This document shows positions 7,692 through 15,942 of a DNA stretch of 64,000 nucleotides, in pieces. The notes under the pieces are model-generated. The model had not been told where the DNA came from. It worked only from the letters and a program-made list of their open reading frames with translations, and searched no databases. Location of the stretch: the NCBI RefSeq assembly GCF_900156745.1, contig NZ_LT707065.1, positions 186,001 to 250,000 of the forward strand. Reading direction: 5' to 3'. Numbering within the stretch: the stretch's first letter is position 1; each line of letters starts with the position of its first letter. This DNA is from Achromobacter sp. MFA1 R4. Lineage in GTDB: Bacteria > Pseudomonadota > Gammaproteobacteria > Burkholderiales > Burkholderiaceae_B. Position numbers and translations under genes: made by a program.

Positions 7692-8924
7692 CTACAGGAT
7701 GACCTCGCGCGCCTGCAGGTCCGCGCGCTGGGCCGAGTCCAGCCCCAGGAGTTCGCCGAAGACATAATCCTCGTCCTGGCCCAAGGCGGGCGTCAAGCGG
7801 CGGATTCCGATCTCGTCCGACTTGCTGAAGCGGGCCGGCGCGCCCACCGCCAGGCGGGCGGGAATGCCGGGCGCCTCGACCGGCGTGACGGCGCCGCGGG
7901 CGTGCAGATGCGGGTCCGAAGCGATGTCCTGCATGGTCCATGACACGTGCGCGCACAGCCCCGCCTGCTGCAACGCGTCGGCCGTGGCATCGGCGTCGCG
8001 CGACGCAAGCCATTGCGTGACCATGGCATCGATCTCGCCGCGATGCGCCAGACGCGATGCGGCGTCGGGATGGCGCGCGGCGTCGTCCTCGTGACCCAGC
8101 ATGCGCGCCAGCGTGCGCCACTGCGCATCGTCGCGCACGGCCAGCGTCAGCCAGCGGTCCGGCTGCGCGGTGGGATAGACGCCGTGCGGGGACATCGCCA
8201 GGTCGGCATTGCCCGGCCGTTCGGGGGTGATGCCCAGGCTGGCCAGGACCAGCGCATCGCCGATCATGGCCGAAGCGACCTCGCGCGCCGCCAGGTCCAC
8301 GTGCTGGGCCTGGCCGGTGCGCCGGCGCTGGTTCAGCGCGGCCACCGTGGCCAGCGCGGCGTGCACGCCGGCCGCGTGGTCCATCACGTGCCGCATCTCC
8401 ACGGGAGGGCCGTCGCTATAGCCGCTCATCCATCCCAGCCCGCCCCATGCGCCGAACAGCGGCGCATAACCGGCAAAGTGCGAGTCCGGGCCGCTCTGGC
8501 CGCAGGACGACAGGGACAGCAGCACGAGATCCGGCTTGACCTCGCGCAGCGCGTCGAAGCACAGCCCCAGTCGCTTCATGACGCCAGGGCGAAAGCTTTC
8601 CGCCGCCACGTCGGACAGCGCCACGATCCGCTTGGCGAGCGCCACGGCCTCGGGCTGCTTCAGGTTCAGGCGCACGGACAGCTTGTTGGCCGACACCTGG
8701 TCGAACGTGGCCGCGGACATGCGGCCATAGACGGCGTGCGGCTTGCGGAATGCGTCGGGCCGCGTCAGGCTTTCGATCTTGATGCACTCGGCGCCCAACT
8801 GCGACAGCAGATGCGTGCAGAACGGGCCAGCCGCGTGGATCGTGAAATCGGCGATGCGCACGCCGGCCAGCGGCGCCCGCAGCGCACGGGGCGGGTTGCC
8901 GGAGAGGGTGTCGGATGGGTTCAT
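7692..8924 (-). CDS. CaiB/BaiF (family III) CoA-transferase, catalytic-type subunit
   Basis: 410 residues. Family III enzymes move CoA between carboxylic acids through a glutamyl/aspartyl-CoA anhydride on a conserved Asp. Asp182 sits in the expected motif (Val-Met-Asp-His-Ala-Ala-Gly-Val-His-Ala-Ala). The N-terminal Gly-Val-Arg-Ile-Ala-Asp-Phe and Gly-Ala-Glu-Cys-Ile-Lys-Ile-Glu match the CoA-binding part. The start at 8924 has AGGAGA upstream and overlaps the preceding stop as ATGA, so the two CoA-transferase genes are translationally coupled. The partner (8921-10084) lacks the catalytic Asp, which suggests a heteromer similar in principle to BbsEF. Confidence 0.9.
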   Translation of the reverse strand: MNPSDTLSGNPPRALRAPLAGVRIADFTIHAAGPFCTHLLSQLGAECIKIESLTRPDAFRKPHAVYGRMSAATFDQVSANKLSVRLNLKQPEAVALAKRIVALSDVAAESFRPGVMKRLGLCFDALREVKPDLVLLSLSSCGQSGPDSHFAGYAPLFGAWGGLGWMSGYSDGPPVEMRHVMDHAAGVHAALATVAALNQRRRTGQAQHVDLAAREVASAMIGDALVLASLGITPERPGNADLAMSPHGVYPTAQPDRWLTLAVRDDAQWRTLARMLGHEDDAARHPDAASRLAHRGEIDAMVTQWLASRDADATADALQQAGLCAHVSWTMQDIASDPHLHARGAVTPVEAPGIPARLAVGAPARFSKSDEIGIRRLTPALGQDEDYVFGELLGLDSAQRADLQAREVIL

Positions 8925-10084
8925 GCGGATGTCTCCTGCGCCATGTCGCCCAAGGGCGGGACGCGTCCCTTCCTGGGCAAGGGCGTGCAACGGAACTGGA
9001 ACGGCGCAACCAGGATGTGGGCGTCACGCCCGTTGGCCAGCACCGCCGGCGCGAAGAGGCCCCGCGCGGCCTCCTGCTCGCCGGCCACCACTTCGGCGGG
9101 CAGGCGGTACTTGGCCGCGGGCACACCCAGCTCCTGCGCGCGCCGCACGATGTCGTCGACCGGATGACGCGCCATCCACGCGCGGACGTGGGCGTTGATC
9201 TCGTCGCCGCGCCGGCTGCGCTCGAGCGGATCGCGCAGCCCGGGATCGGCTGCCCATTCCGGATTGCCCAGCAGGTCGACGAGCGACGACCATTGCCGGT
9301 CCTCCAGCGTGAGCAGTTCGATGAACCCGTCCTGCGCCTCGAACACGCCGCCGTAGCGAAAGCGCCGGCTGGTCCGGTGCTCCAGCGACCCGTCGCCCAG
9401 GCGCTGCAAGGCGAAGGCGCCCACGGACAGCACGGCGTCCTGCACCGACACGTCCACATACTGCCCGCCGCTCGCCGGCACGGCCCACCATGCCGACAGC
9501 GCGCAAAACGCCGCCATCGCCCCGCCCTGGTAGCCGCCGAAGTGGCCGTAGATCTTCAGGGGCGGCCGGTCGGGGAACAGTTCGTTGGACAGGCCGTTGG
9601 GCAGCAGAAACCCTTCGCCGCCCGCGTGCAGCAGATTGACTTCCTCGCCGTCCCAATCGGCCTTGGGCCCCTCGGCGCCAAACGGCAGGACGCTGACGTG
9701 GACCAGGCGGGGAAAGCGCCGGCCGATGTCGCCCGGGACGAGGCCCAGCGTTTCGCGGTCGCGCACCGGCGTGTCGTCGATCAGGATGTCGGCGCGCGCC
9801 AGTTCGCGGTCGAGCAGGTCGCGGCCGGCGGGCGATGCGAGGTCGGCCTGCAGACTGCGCTTGCCCACCGCGAGGTACGCGAAGAGCGCGCTTTCGCCGT
9901 CATCTGTCAGCGGCGGCGCCTGCCGCAGGCGCGAACCGCCGGGCGGCTCCAGCATCACGACCCGCGCGCCCAGGGCGGCAAGCATCCGTCCGGCATAGGC
10001 GGCCGCCACCGTGTTTGACCGCTCCAGGACGCTGCATCCGGACAACGGCAAGGTGGCGGTGTGTGGCGTTTCGTTGGACTGCAT
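8921..10084 (-). CDS. CaiB/BaiF CoA-transferase-like protein, probable non-catalytic subunit
   Basis: 387 residues with family III fold features: Ala-Gly-Arg-Met-Leu-Ala-Ala-Leu-Gly-Ala-Arg-Val near 31-42, Leu-Glu-Pro-Pro-Gly-Gly, and Gly-Gln-Tyr-Val-Asp-Val-Ser near 207. Aligning Gly-Gly-Ala-Met-Ala-Ala-Phe with the usual Asp-x-x-Ala-Gly-x-x-Ala-Ala-Phe puts Gly184 where the catalytic Asp should be. Divergence at the N-terminus is also marked. It overlaps the catalytic-type CoA-transferase gene by four bases, so a 1:1 complex is likely. Substrate unknown. An alternative is a homomer with altered chemistry. The start follows GAGG by nine bases. Confidence 0.85.
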   Translation of the reverse strand: MQSNETPHTATLPLSGCSVLERSNTVAAAYAGRMLAALGARVVMLEPPGGSRLRQAPPLTDDGESALFAYLAVGKRSLQADLASPAGRDLLDRELARADILIDDTPVRDRETLGLVPGDIGRRFPRLVHVSVLPFGAEGPKADWDGEEVNLLHAGGEGFLLPNGLSNELFPDRPPLKIYGHFGGYQGGAMAAFCALSAWWAVPASGGQYVDVSVQDAVLSVGAFALQRLGDGSLEHRTSRRFRYGGVFEAQDGFIELLTLEDRQWSSLVDLLGNPEWAADPGLRDPLERSRRGDEINAHVRAWMARHPVDDIVRRAQELGVPAAKYRLPAEVVAGEQEAARGLFAPAVLANGRDAHILVAPFQFRCTPLPRKGRVPPLGDMAQETSA

Positions 10085-10121
10085 AAGGGGCTGCCTCGAA
10101 AGGTTGCGGCCGCGGGCCGGA

Positions 10122-11336
10122 TCAGCGCGTCACCGGCAGTTCGAGGTCGACGCCCGAACCGTCCAGGAAGGCCGGCAGCCGCACGTCGCGCGACGGCAGG
10201 GCCACGGTGGCGATCCCCGGCGTGGTCAGTTCGCCGCGCTGGTTCTCCGCCGCCAGCTCGATGTCCACCAGGCCGGTCTTGTCCTTCACGTACTTGCGGG
10301 CCACCTTGCCCTTGCAGAAGGTCGTGTCGCCCATGATGTTGAAGCGGCGCATTTCGGTGCGCACGCGCTTGATGACGCCGGCGTCGCCCATCCAGTTGGT
10401 CACCAGCGAGCACATCCACGACGAACGCTGCGGGCCGTAGTCATAGGTGCCGGGCACGCCGACTTCCTTGGCCACGGACTCGCGGTGATGGCCGATGCCG
10501 GTGTATTCCACGCCGCCGCCCGCTTCGGGGTTTCGGAAGAAATGGCCCGGATGCTTGACGGCCGCCTGCAGCACGACGCCGTGCGTGTGCCCGCGCCCGC
10601 AGCCCACCAGGAATCCCATCGTGTCCATCAGCGACAGCGGACCGCGCGCGATCGTCGGCAGTTCCTCGCCCTCCTGCACGTCTTCCCAGTAGCGCACATT
10701 GGCGCCGCGGATGTTCTTGGGCTCGTCCAGCACCATCTGGTCGATGCGGTCGCGTTCCTCGTCGGTGTATTCGTGCTGGACGATCTCTTTATATTTGCCG
10801 GTTTCACGCGCGGCCTTGCGCTCGTGGCGGGTGCACGTGCCCAGCGCGCGGGCGACCAGTTCGCCGCGCTGGTTGTAGTAGCTGGCCTCCACGTACTGCA
10901 GCACCAGGCGGCCCGAGAATTTGCTCTCTTTTTCCTCGACGCCCACCACGCGTTCGATGGCGGTGATGCGGTCGCCGGGACGGACGTGACGGAACAGCTC
11001 CCAATCGTTGCCGGCGTAGAAGCCGTGCACGCCGGGCAGGCCCCAGCGGGTGCGGCCCAGCCAGCCGAACGCCATGGGGAACATGGGATGGCCCAGCAAG
11101 GTGCCGTAGCGCGTGCCCGCGGCGTAGCCGGTATCGCGGTACAGCGGATTCAGGTCGCCGATGCCGTTGCACCAGTTGCGCAGGGTGTCCGCCGTGGCGT
11201 CCTGCAGGTAGGGCCCTTCGGGCCGCAGGTGCAGGCCGATCATCGCGCGGGCGGCGGCGACGGCCTCGTCGGTGATGCGGCCTTCGGCGGGCGCGTTTCC
11301 GACATCGGCTTGGGGAAGACTCATGACATTGCTCAC
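10122..11336 (-). CDS. MaoC/FAS1-like hotdog-fold acyl-CoA hydratase, two-domain
   Basis: 404 residues from a GTG preceded by AAGGAG (seven-base spacing); an in-frame ATG five codons later is the alternative start. Two hotdog domains are visible. The N-terminal one has Gly-Asp-Leu-Asn-Pro-Leu-Tyr-Arg-Asp, the hydratase-type motif in its Tyr form. The C-terminal one (about 190-400) has Arg-Gly-Pro-Leu-Ser and Gly-Arg-Gly-His-Thr-His-Gly. It probably hydrates or dehydrates a 2-enoyl/3-hydroxyacyl-CoA. A palindrome AGAATGCATTCT lies 30 bases upstream, so this gene likely starts its own transcript that includes the CoA-transferase pair, the isochorismatase-like and CitE-like genes. Confidence 0.82.
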   Translation of the reverse strand: MSNVMSLPQADVGNAPAEGRITDEAVAAARAMIGLHLRPEGPYLQDATADTLRNWCNGIGDLNPLYRDTGYAAGTRYGTLLGHPMFPMAFGWLGRTRWGLPGVHGFYAGNDWELFRHVRPGDRITAIERVVGVEEKESKFSGRLVLQYVEASYYNQRGELVARALGTCTRHERKAARETGKYKEIVQHEYTDEERDRIDQMVLDEPKNIRGANVRYWEDVQEGEELPTIARGPLSLMDTMGFLVGCGRGHTHGVVLQAAVKHPGHFFRNPEAGGGVEYTGIGHHRESVAKEVGVPGTYDYGPQRSSWMCSLVTNWMGDAGVIKRVRTEMRRFNIMGDTTFCKGKVARKYVKDKTGLVDIELAAENQRGELTTPGIATVALPSRDVRLPAFLDGSGVDLELPVTR

Positions 11337-11365
11337 TTTGATGCTCCTTGCTATCAACGGAATGC

Positions 11366-11377
11366 AGAATGCATTCT
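11366..11377. promoter_or_regulatory. operator candidate AGAATGCATTCT, copy 1
   Basis: A perfect 12-bp palindrome 30 bases upstream of the two-domain hydratase start. It matches the copy at 20786 exactly, including a nearby TTCAAG on the right flank, and the copy at 20700 in 11 of 12 positions. All three stand in front of genes of the same catabolic block. Reading protein: probably the GntR/FCD regulator at 5503-6150 (inferred). Confidence 0.75.
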
Positions 11378-11423
11378 TCAAGTAATCAAAAAAAGGGGCG
11401 CGCGTTGGCGCTGTCCGTGGCGG

Positions 11424-12416
11424 TTATTCGATGCGGATCCCGGCGGCCTTGATGATGTCGCCCCACTTCTGGCGTTCGTCCTTGACGAAGGCATCCAGTT
11501 GCGCGGGCGGCATCACCAGCGGTTCGACGCCGATATCCAGCATCCGGCGGCGCATATCCGGCTGTTCGAGGACATGCCGGATGTGGCCGCCAAGTTCCTG
11601 GACGATATGGGCCGGCGTGCCGCGTGGCGCGAAGAGCGCATCCCAGGCCACCACGTCGAACCCCTGCACGCCCTGCTCGGCCACGGACTTGACGCCCGGC
11701 AGCATGTCGCTCGCCTTGAGCGAAGTGATCGCCACCGCGCGCAGCTTGCCGCTCGCCAGGTGCGGACGGGCCGCGGTGACGGTGTCGATCGCCAGCGGAA
11801 TCTGTCCTCCCATCGTGTCCGTCAGCGACTGGCCGGACGCCTTGTACTTGACGGCGAAGAGCGGCGCCTGCGCGGACTTCACGAACTCGGCGAAGACGAC
11901 CTGCGCGGTGGTGCTGGGCAGGCCCACGTTCAACGCATTGGGCTTGGCGCGGGCCCGCTCGATCAGCGCCGGCACGCTGTTGGCGGGCAGATCCGCGTCC
12001 GACGTGGCGATCACCATCGGCAGCAGGCCGATCATGGCCACGCCCACGAAATCCTTCGCGGCGTCGTAGCCGGGGTTGGCGTAGAGGAATTCGTTGGCCG
12101 CGTTGGTGGCGTTGGTGCCAAAGAGAAAGGTGTAGCCGTCCGCCGGGGCGCGCGCCGCCGCGGCCGAGCCGATGTTGCCGCCCGCCCCCGCCCGGTTCTC
12201 GATGACGATGGGCTGGTTCAGGCGTTTGCCGATCTCCTGGAACACCAGACGCGCCAGCACGTCAGCGCCCTGCCCGGCCGCGTAAGGCACGATGACGCGG
12301 ATGGGCTTGTCGGGCCACGCTTGCGCCACGGCCGCCGGGTGCAGGGCCCACAGGGCCGCCGCGCCCAACATGGCTGCGATGGCCGACCGGCGGGCGGGGT
12401 TCTTCGAGCGCTTCAT
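11424..12416 (-). CDS. Bug-family (TTT) substrate-binding protein
   Basis: 330 residues. A Sec signal peptide (Lys/Arg-rich start, Leu/Ala core, Ala-Gln-Ala cleavage region near 30-33) is followed by the Bug signature Trp-Pro-Asp-Lys-Pro-Ile-Arg-Val-Ile-Val-Pro-Tyr and Ala-Asp-Gly-Tyr-Thr-Phe. Such periplasmic proteins bind small carboxylates and normally feed a TctAB-type transporter. No TctA or TctB gene is in the window, so it may work as an orphan receptor. The ATG at 12416 has AAGGA upstream and gives the cleaner signal peptide. An ATG at 12443 overlapping the previous stop and with GGAGG upstream is an equally well supported start. Confidence 0.9.
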   Translation of the reverse strand: MKRSKNPARRSAIAAMLGAAALWALHPAAVAQAWPDKPIRVIVPYAAGQGADVLARLVFQEIGKRLNQPIVIENRAGAGGNIGSAAAARAPADGYTFLFGTNATNAANEFLYANPGYDAAKDFVGVAMIGLLPMVIATSDADLPANSVPALIERARAKPNALNVGLPSTTAQVVFAEFVKSAQAPLFAVKYKASGQSLTDTMGGQIPLAIDTVTAARPHLASGKLRAVAITSLKASDMLPGVKSVAEQGVQGFDVVAWDALFAPRGTPAHIVQELGGHIRHVLEQPDMRRRMLDIGVEPLVMPPAQLDAFVKDERQKWGDIIKAAGIRIE

Positions 12417-12439
12417 CGATGCGTCCTTTGCGTGAAGGT

Positions 12440-13384
12440 TCATTGGGAGCATCCTCCGTTGAGCGCCAGGCCGGCGCGAGGCCAGCGCGCGGCGAAGAGC
12501 TGGCCGTGCCCCGACAGGGTGATGTAGGCGGTGCGCCGGTCGGCGCCCCCGAAGCAGATATTGGTGCAATAACCTTCGGGCGCCTCGTGGAACTCCAGCA
12601 GCTCGCCACCCGGCGAGAACACGCTGATGCCGCCGCGCACGAGCGTGGCGACGCAGATGTTGCCGCCCGCTTCCAGCGCCAGCGAATCGAAGCGTTGGAA
12701 GCCCGGCAGGCCATGCACCAGCCGCCCGCCGTTGGGCGACGGCCAGGGCTCGGCGCCCAGCTGTCCGCGCTCGCCCTCCAGGACCGGGTACGACCACAGC
12801 CGGCTCGTCTCGGTCTCTGACACGTAGAGCACGCGGCCGTCCGGCGACAGGCCGACGCCGTTGGGCGTCAGCACGGGATGCGCCGCGCGGCGGATGTGGC
12901 TGCCGTCGGCGCGGGCGTAATACACCGCGCCGCGCAGGATGCGGTCTTCAAAGGTCTTGCCGAAATCGGTGAACCAGAGGCCGCCGTGCGCATCGAAGAC
13001 GATGTCGTTGGGGCCGTGCAGCGCCACGCCGTCGCAGTGCGTGTAAAGCGTCTGCACGGCGCCGGTCGCCACGTCCACGCGCTGGATGCTGCCGCCCGCG
13101 TAGTCGGCCGCCGGGCCGGTCGGCCGCGTGAAGCCGTTGTCGGTGCGCCAGCTGAACCCGCCGTTGTTGCAGACGTAGACGTGCCCGTCGGGCCCCAAGG
13201 CCGCGCCGTTCGGCCCGCCGCCCAGCTCGGCCACCTTGCGCAGCTCGCCATCGGGCAGCACGCGCGTCAGGCGTCCCGCGGCGATCTCCACCACCAGCAC
13301 GCTGCCGTCCGGCATGGCCACGGGCCCCTCCGGGAATTCCAGTCCGCTCGCCAGGACCTCGCCTTGCAGCTTCAGATGTTCCAT
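12440..13384 (-). CDS. SMP-30/gluconolactonase/LRE family protein
   Basis: 314 residues, a six-bladed beta-propeller lactonase-type hydrolase. Metal-site landmarks are present: Phe-Pro-Glu-Gly-Pro near 17-21, Gly-Pro-Asn-Asp-Ile near 119-123 and Pro-Asn-Gly-Val-Gly-Leu-Ser-Pro-Asp-Gly near 170. Blade repeats Ser-Pro-Asp-Gly or Gly-Pro-Asp-Gly recur. The ATG at 13384 has AAGGA seven bases upstream and is preferred over the ATG at 13399, which overlaps the livF-like stop. No signal peptide. It would open a lactone or hydrolyse an ester formed in the pathway. It is embedded between importer genes and a Bug receptor. Confidence 0.88.
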   Translation of the reverse strand: MEHLKLQGEVLASGLEFPEGPVAMPDGSVLVVEIAAGRLTRVLPDGELRKVAELGGGPNGAALGPDGHVYVCNNGGFSWRTDNGFTRPTGPAADYAGGSIQRVDVATGAVQTLYTHCDGVALHGPNDIVFDAHGGLWFTDFGKTFEDRILRGAVYYARADGSHIRRAAHPVLTPNGVGLSPDGRVLYVSETETSRLWSYPVLEGERGQLGAEPWPSPNGGRLVHGLPGFQRFDSLALEAGGNICVATLVRGGISVFSPGGELLEFHEAPEGYCTNICFGGADRRTAYITLSGHGQLFAARWPRAGLALNGGCSQ

Positions 13385-13395
13385 CTCGGTTCCTT

Positions 13396-14169
13396 TCATG
13401 CGTGGGTGGCGGTCGTGGCGGACGGGCTGGCCTGCCCACGCGCGCCCAGATAAGCGTCGATCGCGCGCTGGCGTCCTTCGCGGCTGCGCAGCGCCTGCTC
13501 GTCCAATTCGCCCACGATATGGCCGTGCCGCAGCACCCAGGCCCGCTCGGCCAGCCGCGCCGCGACGTGAAAGCTCTGCTCCACCAGCAGCGCCGCGAGC
13601 TTCTGTTCCCGCTGGATGGCGGCCAGGCGCTCATACACGCGCGCCACCAGCAGGGGCGCCAGTCCCAGCGAGGGCTCATCAAGCAGGAGCAGGCGCGGGC
13701 CGGACATCAGGCCGCGGCCGATCGCCAGCATCTGTTGCTCGCCGCCGCTGAGCAGGCCGGCCGGCGCGTTGCGCCGCCCCGCGATCTCGGGAAAGAAGTC
13801 CATCACCATCTGTTCCCGCCGCGCCCGCGTGCGCGCATCGACGAAGTAAGAGCCCAGGATGAGGTTCTCGCCCACCGTCAGGTCCGTCACGATGGCACGC
13901 CCTTCCGGCACGTACACGATGCCGCGCCGAAAGCGCTGCGCCGCCGACAGGCCAGTGATGTCCTGCCCATCGAGCAGGACCCGGCCCTGCGCGGGCTCAA
14001 GCCCGGCGATGGCCCGCAAGGTGCTGGACTTGCCCGCCCCATTTGCGCCCAGCAGCGCGGCGACAGACGCCGCGCCTACCGACAGCCCGATGCCGTGCAC
14101 AACCGGCCCGGCGCCGTACCGCACCGTCAATCCTTCCACCGCCAGCAGCGTCGATGCTCCGTCATGCAT
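13396..14169 (-). CDS. branched-chain-type ABC importer ATPase, LivF-like
   Basis: 257 residues. Walker A Gly-Ala-Asn-Gly-Ala-Gly-Lys-Ser lies near 41-48, the signature is Leu-Ser-Gly-Gly-Glu-Gln-Gln, and Walker B is Leu-Leu-Leu-Leu-Asp-Glu-Pro-Ser-Leu-Gly-Leu-Ala-Pro. The last motif is typical of the LivF branch. It overlaps the LivG-like gene by eight bases; the start at 14169 has GGAG six bases upstream. It energises the importer encoded by the four neighbouring genes. The operon context suggests a carboxylate or catabolic substrate rather than leucine. Confidence 0.95.
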   Translation of the reverse strand: MHDGASTLLAVEGLTVRYGAGPVVHGIGLSVGAASVAALLGANGAGKSSTLRAIAGLEPAQGRVLLDGQDITGLSAAQRFRRGIVYVPEGRAIVTDLTVGENLILGSYFVDARTRARREQMVMDFFPEIAGRRNAPAGLLSGGEQQMLAIGRGLMSGPRLLLLDEPSLGLAPLLVARVYERLAAIQREQKLAALLVEQSFHVAARLAERAWVLRHGHIVGELDEQALRSREGRQRAIDAYLGARGQASPSATTATHA

Positions 14170-14950
14170 CCTCGTCTCCCAGATAGACCCGCACAACGTC
14201 GGGATTGCTCCGCACCTGCCCGGGGCTGCCCGAGGCCAGCAGCCGCCCCACGTTCAGCACGTGGATCGTGTCGCAGACGTCCATGATCAGGTCCATGTCG
14301 TGTTCCACCACCACCAGCACCAGCCCGGGCGCGCGCAGGCGCTTCAGGGCGCTGGACAGGTCGCCCGTCTCGATGGAGTTCAAGCCGGCCGCGGGCTCGT
14401 CCAGCAGCAGCACCCGCGGATCGCCGGCGATGGCGCGCGCGATCTCCGCCAGGCGCAGCACGCCCGGCGGAAGCTGCGCGGGATAGTCGTCGGCCACGTG
14501 CAGCACGCCCAGGCGGTCCAGCGCCGCCAGCGCGCGCTCACGGTTGCGGCTGCGCTCGGCGCGGCCGCCGGGCAAGGGCAGGAAGGCGTCCAGCCAGCCC
14601 GCCGACGACTGCCGGTCCAGGCCGATCATGACGTTCTCGGCCATGGTCAGCTCCGGACACAGCGCCACGTGCTGGAAGCTGCGGGAAAAGCCCAGCGCCG
14701 CGCGGCCGGTGGGCGGCACGCCCTCCAGGCGCTGGCTGCCCAGCCGGATGCTGCCGTGCTGCGGCGAGTACAGGCCGGTCAGGCAATTGAAAAAGCTGGT
14801 CTTGCCCGCCCCGTTCGGTCCGATCAGCCCGGTGATCTCGCCCGCCTTCAGATGCAGGGCAATGTGTTGCAGCACCTGGATGCCGCCGAACGACAGCGAC
14901 AGGTCTTCGACCACCAGCGGATCGCGGTCCAGCGTGGCTTGCGCGCTCAT
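14162..14950 (-). CDS. branched-chain-type ABC importer ATPase, LivG-like
   Basis: 262 residues. Walker A Gly-Pro-Asn-Gly-Ala-Gly-Lys-Thr, the LivG-specific Gly-Phe-Ser-Arg-Ser-Phe-Gln-His and Walker B Leu-Leu-Leu-Asp-Glu-Pro-Ala-Ala-Gly-Leu-Asn are clear. The signature region reads Leu-Pro-Pro-Gly-Val-Leu-Arg-Leu instead of the usual Leu-Pro-Tyr-Gly-x-Gln-Arg, a modest deviation. The ATG overlaps the LivM-like stop (ATGA), so translation is coupled. The longer open frame upstream belongs to the livM region and is not coding. Confidence 0.94.
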   Translation of the reverse strand: MSAQATLDRDPLVVEDLSLSFGGIQVLQHIALHLKAGEITGLIGPNGAGKTSFFNCLTGLYSPQHGSIRLGSQRLEGVPPTGRAALGFSRSFQHVALCPELTMAENVMIGLDRQSSAGWLDAFLPLPGGRAERSRNRERALAALDRLGVLHVADDYPAQLPPGVLRLAEIARAIAGDPRVLLLDEPAAGLNSIETGDLSSALKRLRAPGLVLVVVEHDMDLIMDVCDTIHVLNVGRLLASGSPGQVRSNPDVVRVYLGDEDA

Positions 14951-15942
14951 GGATTGCCTCCGTGCAGACGGGCGCGCAGCTTGGCGGGCAGCGCGTTGAC
15001 GCCCAGCACCACGCCCAGCAGCGCCGTGCCGTACAGGATGGGCACCCAGTCGCCCGCGCCGGCCAGCAGCAGCGGCATGAGCGTCAGGAACAGGCCGCCC
15101 AGCAGGCTGCCCAGGATCGACATCGAATACAGGCTGACCACCGAGCCGACCAGCAGGAAGATCGAGGTCCACAACGTAAAGCTGTTGGGCGAGACGGTTG
15201 ACGAGCTGAACGACAGCAGGGCGCCGGCGATGGCAGCGATGGCGCCGCTCAGGGCCATGCACGACACGCGCGCCCAGCTGCGGCGCACGCCGAACGATTC
15301 GGCCGCGTGCGGCGAGGCGCGGATCAGCAGCAGCGCCATCGCCTGGCGCGAGCGGCGGAAGTGGCGCAGCAGCAGCGCGACGGCGACCAGCCCGGCCAGC
15401 GGCAGGTAATAGCGCTGCGTTTCCTTGGCGATGCCGGGCAGCGCATCCAGCTTGACGTACAACCCTTCGTAGCCGCCCGACACCGACGAGAAATGCAGCA
15501 GCACCTCGGGCAGGGCCAGCGCCAGCGCCATCGTGGCGACGGCCAGGTAGATGCCCGACAGATAGCGCGAGGGATAGGCGAAGAGCAGCCCCAGGAAAGC
15601 GCCCGAGACCGCCGCCAGCGGCAGGCTGGCCAGCAGCGACACGCCCAGGTATTTTTCCATCAGGGCGACGGTATACGCGCCGGCCGCGACGAACACGCCA
15701 TGGCCGATCGAGACCTCGCCGCCATAGCGCACCAGGAAGCTCACCGAAATGATGGCAATGGCGTTGGCAAAGCACAGGCCCAGGGTGTAGGTCCAGTAGC
15801 CGCCCGCCACCAGGGGCAGCAACGCCAGGACCACCACGCCGGCCACGCCCGCGCCCGCCATCAGGCGCCGCGGCGCCGCGGCGACCGCGGCCGGCTTTGC
15901 GTCCGCCGCCAGGCGGTTGGATGACATGATCACGCTAGACAC
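14947..15942 (-). CDS. branched-chain-type ABC importer permease, LivM-like
   Basis: 331 residues from a GTG with GGGGAGG five bases upstream; this start overlaps the LivH-like stop by eight bases. About nine or ten hydrophobic helices are seen and the permease signature Gly-Gly-Glu-Val-Ser-Ile-Gly-His-Gly-Val-Phe (about 75-85) is intact, as is Ala-Ala-Glu-Ser-Phe-Gly-Val in the cytoplasmic loop that contacts the ATPase. The N-terminus has an extra 30-residue Ala-rich tail before the first helix. An in-frame ATG five codons later is possible. Confidence 0.93.
   Translation of the reverse strand: MSSVIMSSNRLAADAKPAAVAAAPRRLMAGAGVAGVVVLALLPLVAGGYWTYTLGLCFANAIAIISVSFLVRYGGEVSIGHGVFVAAGAYTVALMEKYLGVSLLASLPLAAVSGAFLGLLFAYPSRYLSGIYLAVATMALALALPEVLLHFSSVSGGYEGLYVKLDALPGIAKETQRYYLPLAGLVAVALLLRHFRRSRQAMALLLIRASPHAAESFGVRRSWARVSCMALSGAIAAIAGALLSFSSSTVSPNSFTLWTSIFLLVGSVVSLYSMSILGSLLGGLFLTLMPLLLAGAGDWVPILYGTALLGVVLGVNALPAKLRARLHGGNP

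Noticed and set aside
10011..12527. Plus-strand open frame of about 838 codons opposite the CoA-transferase, hydratase and Bug genes
   Set aside because: It crosses three well-supported minus-strand genes and their gaps, and its product is low-complexity His/Arg/Ala/Gly sequence with no recognisable domain.
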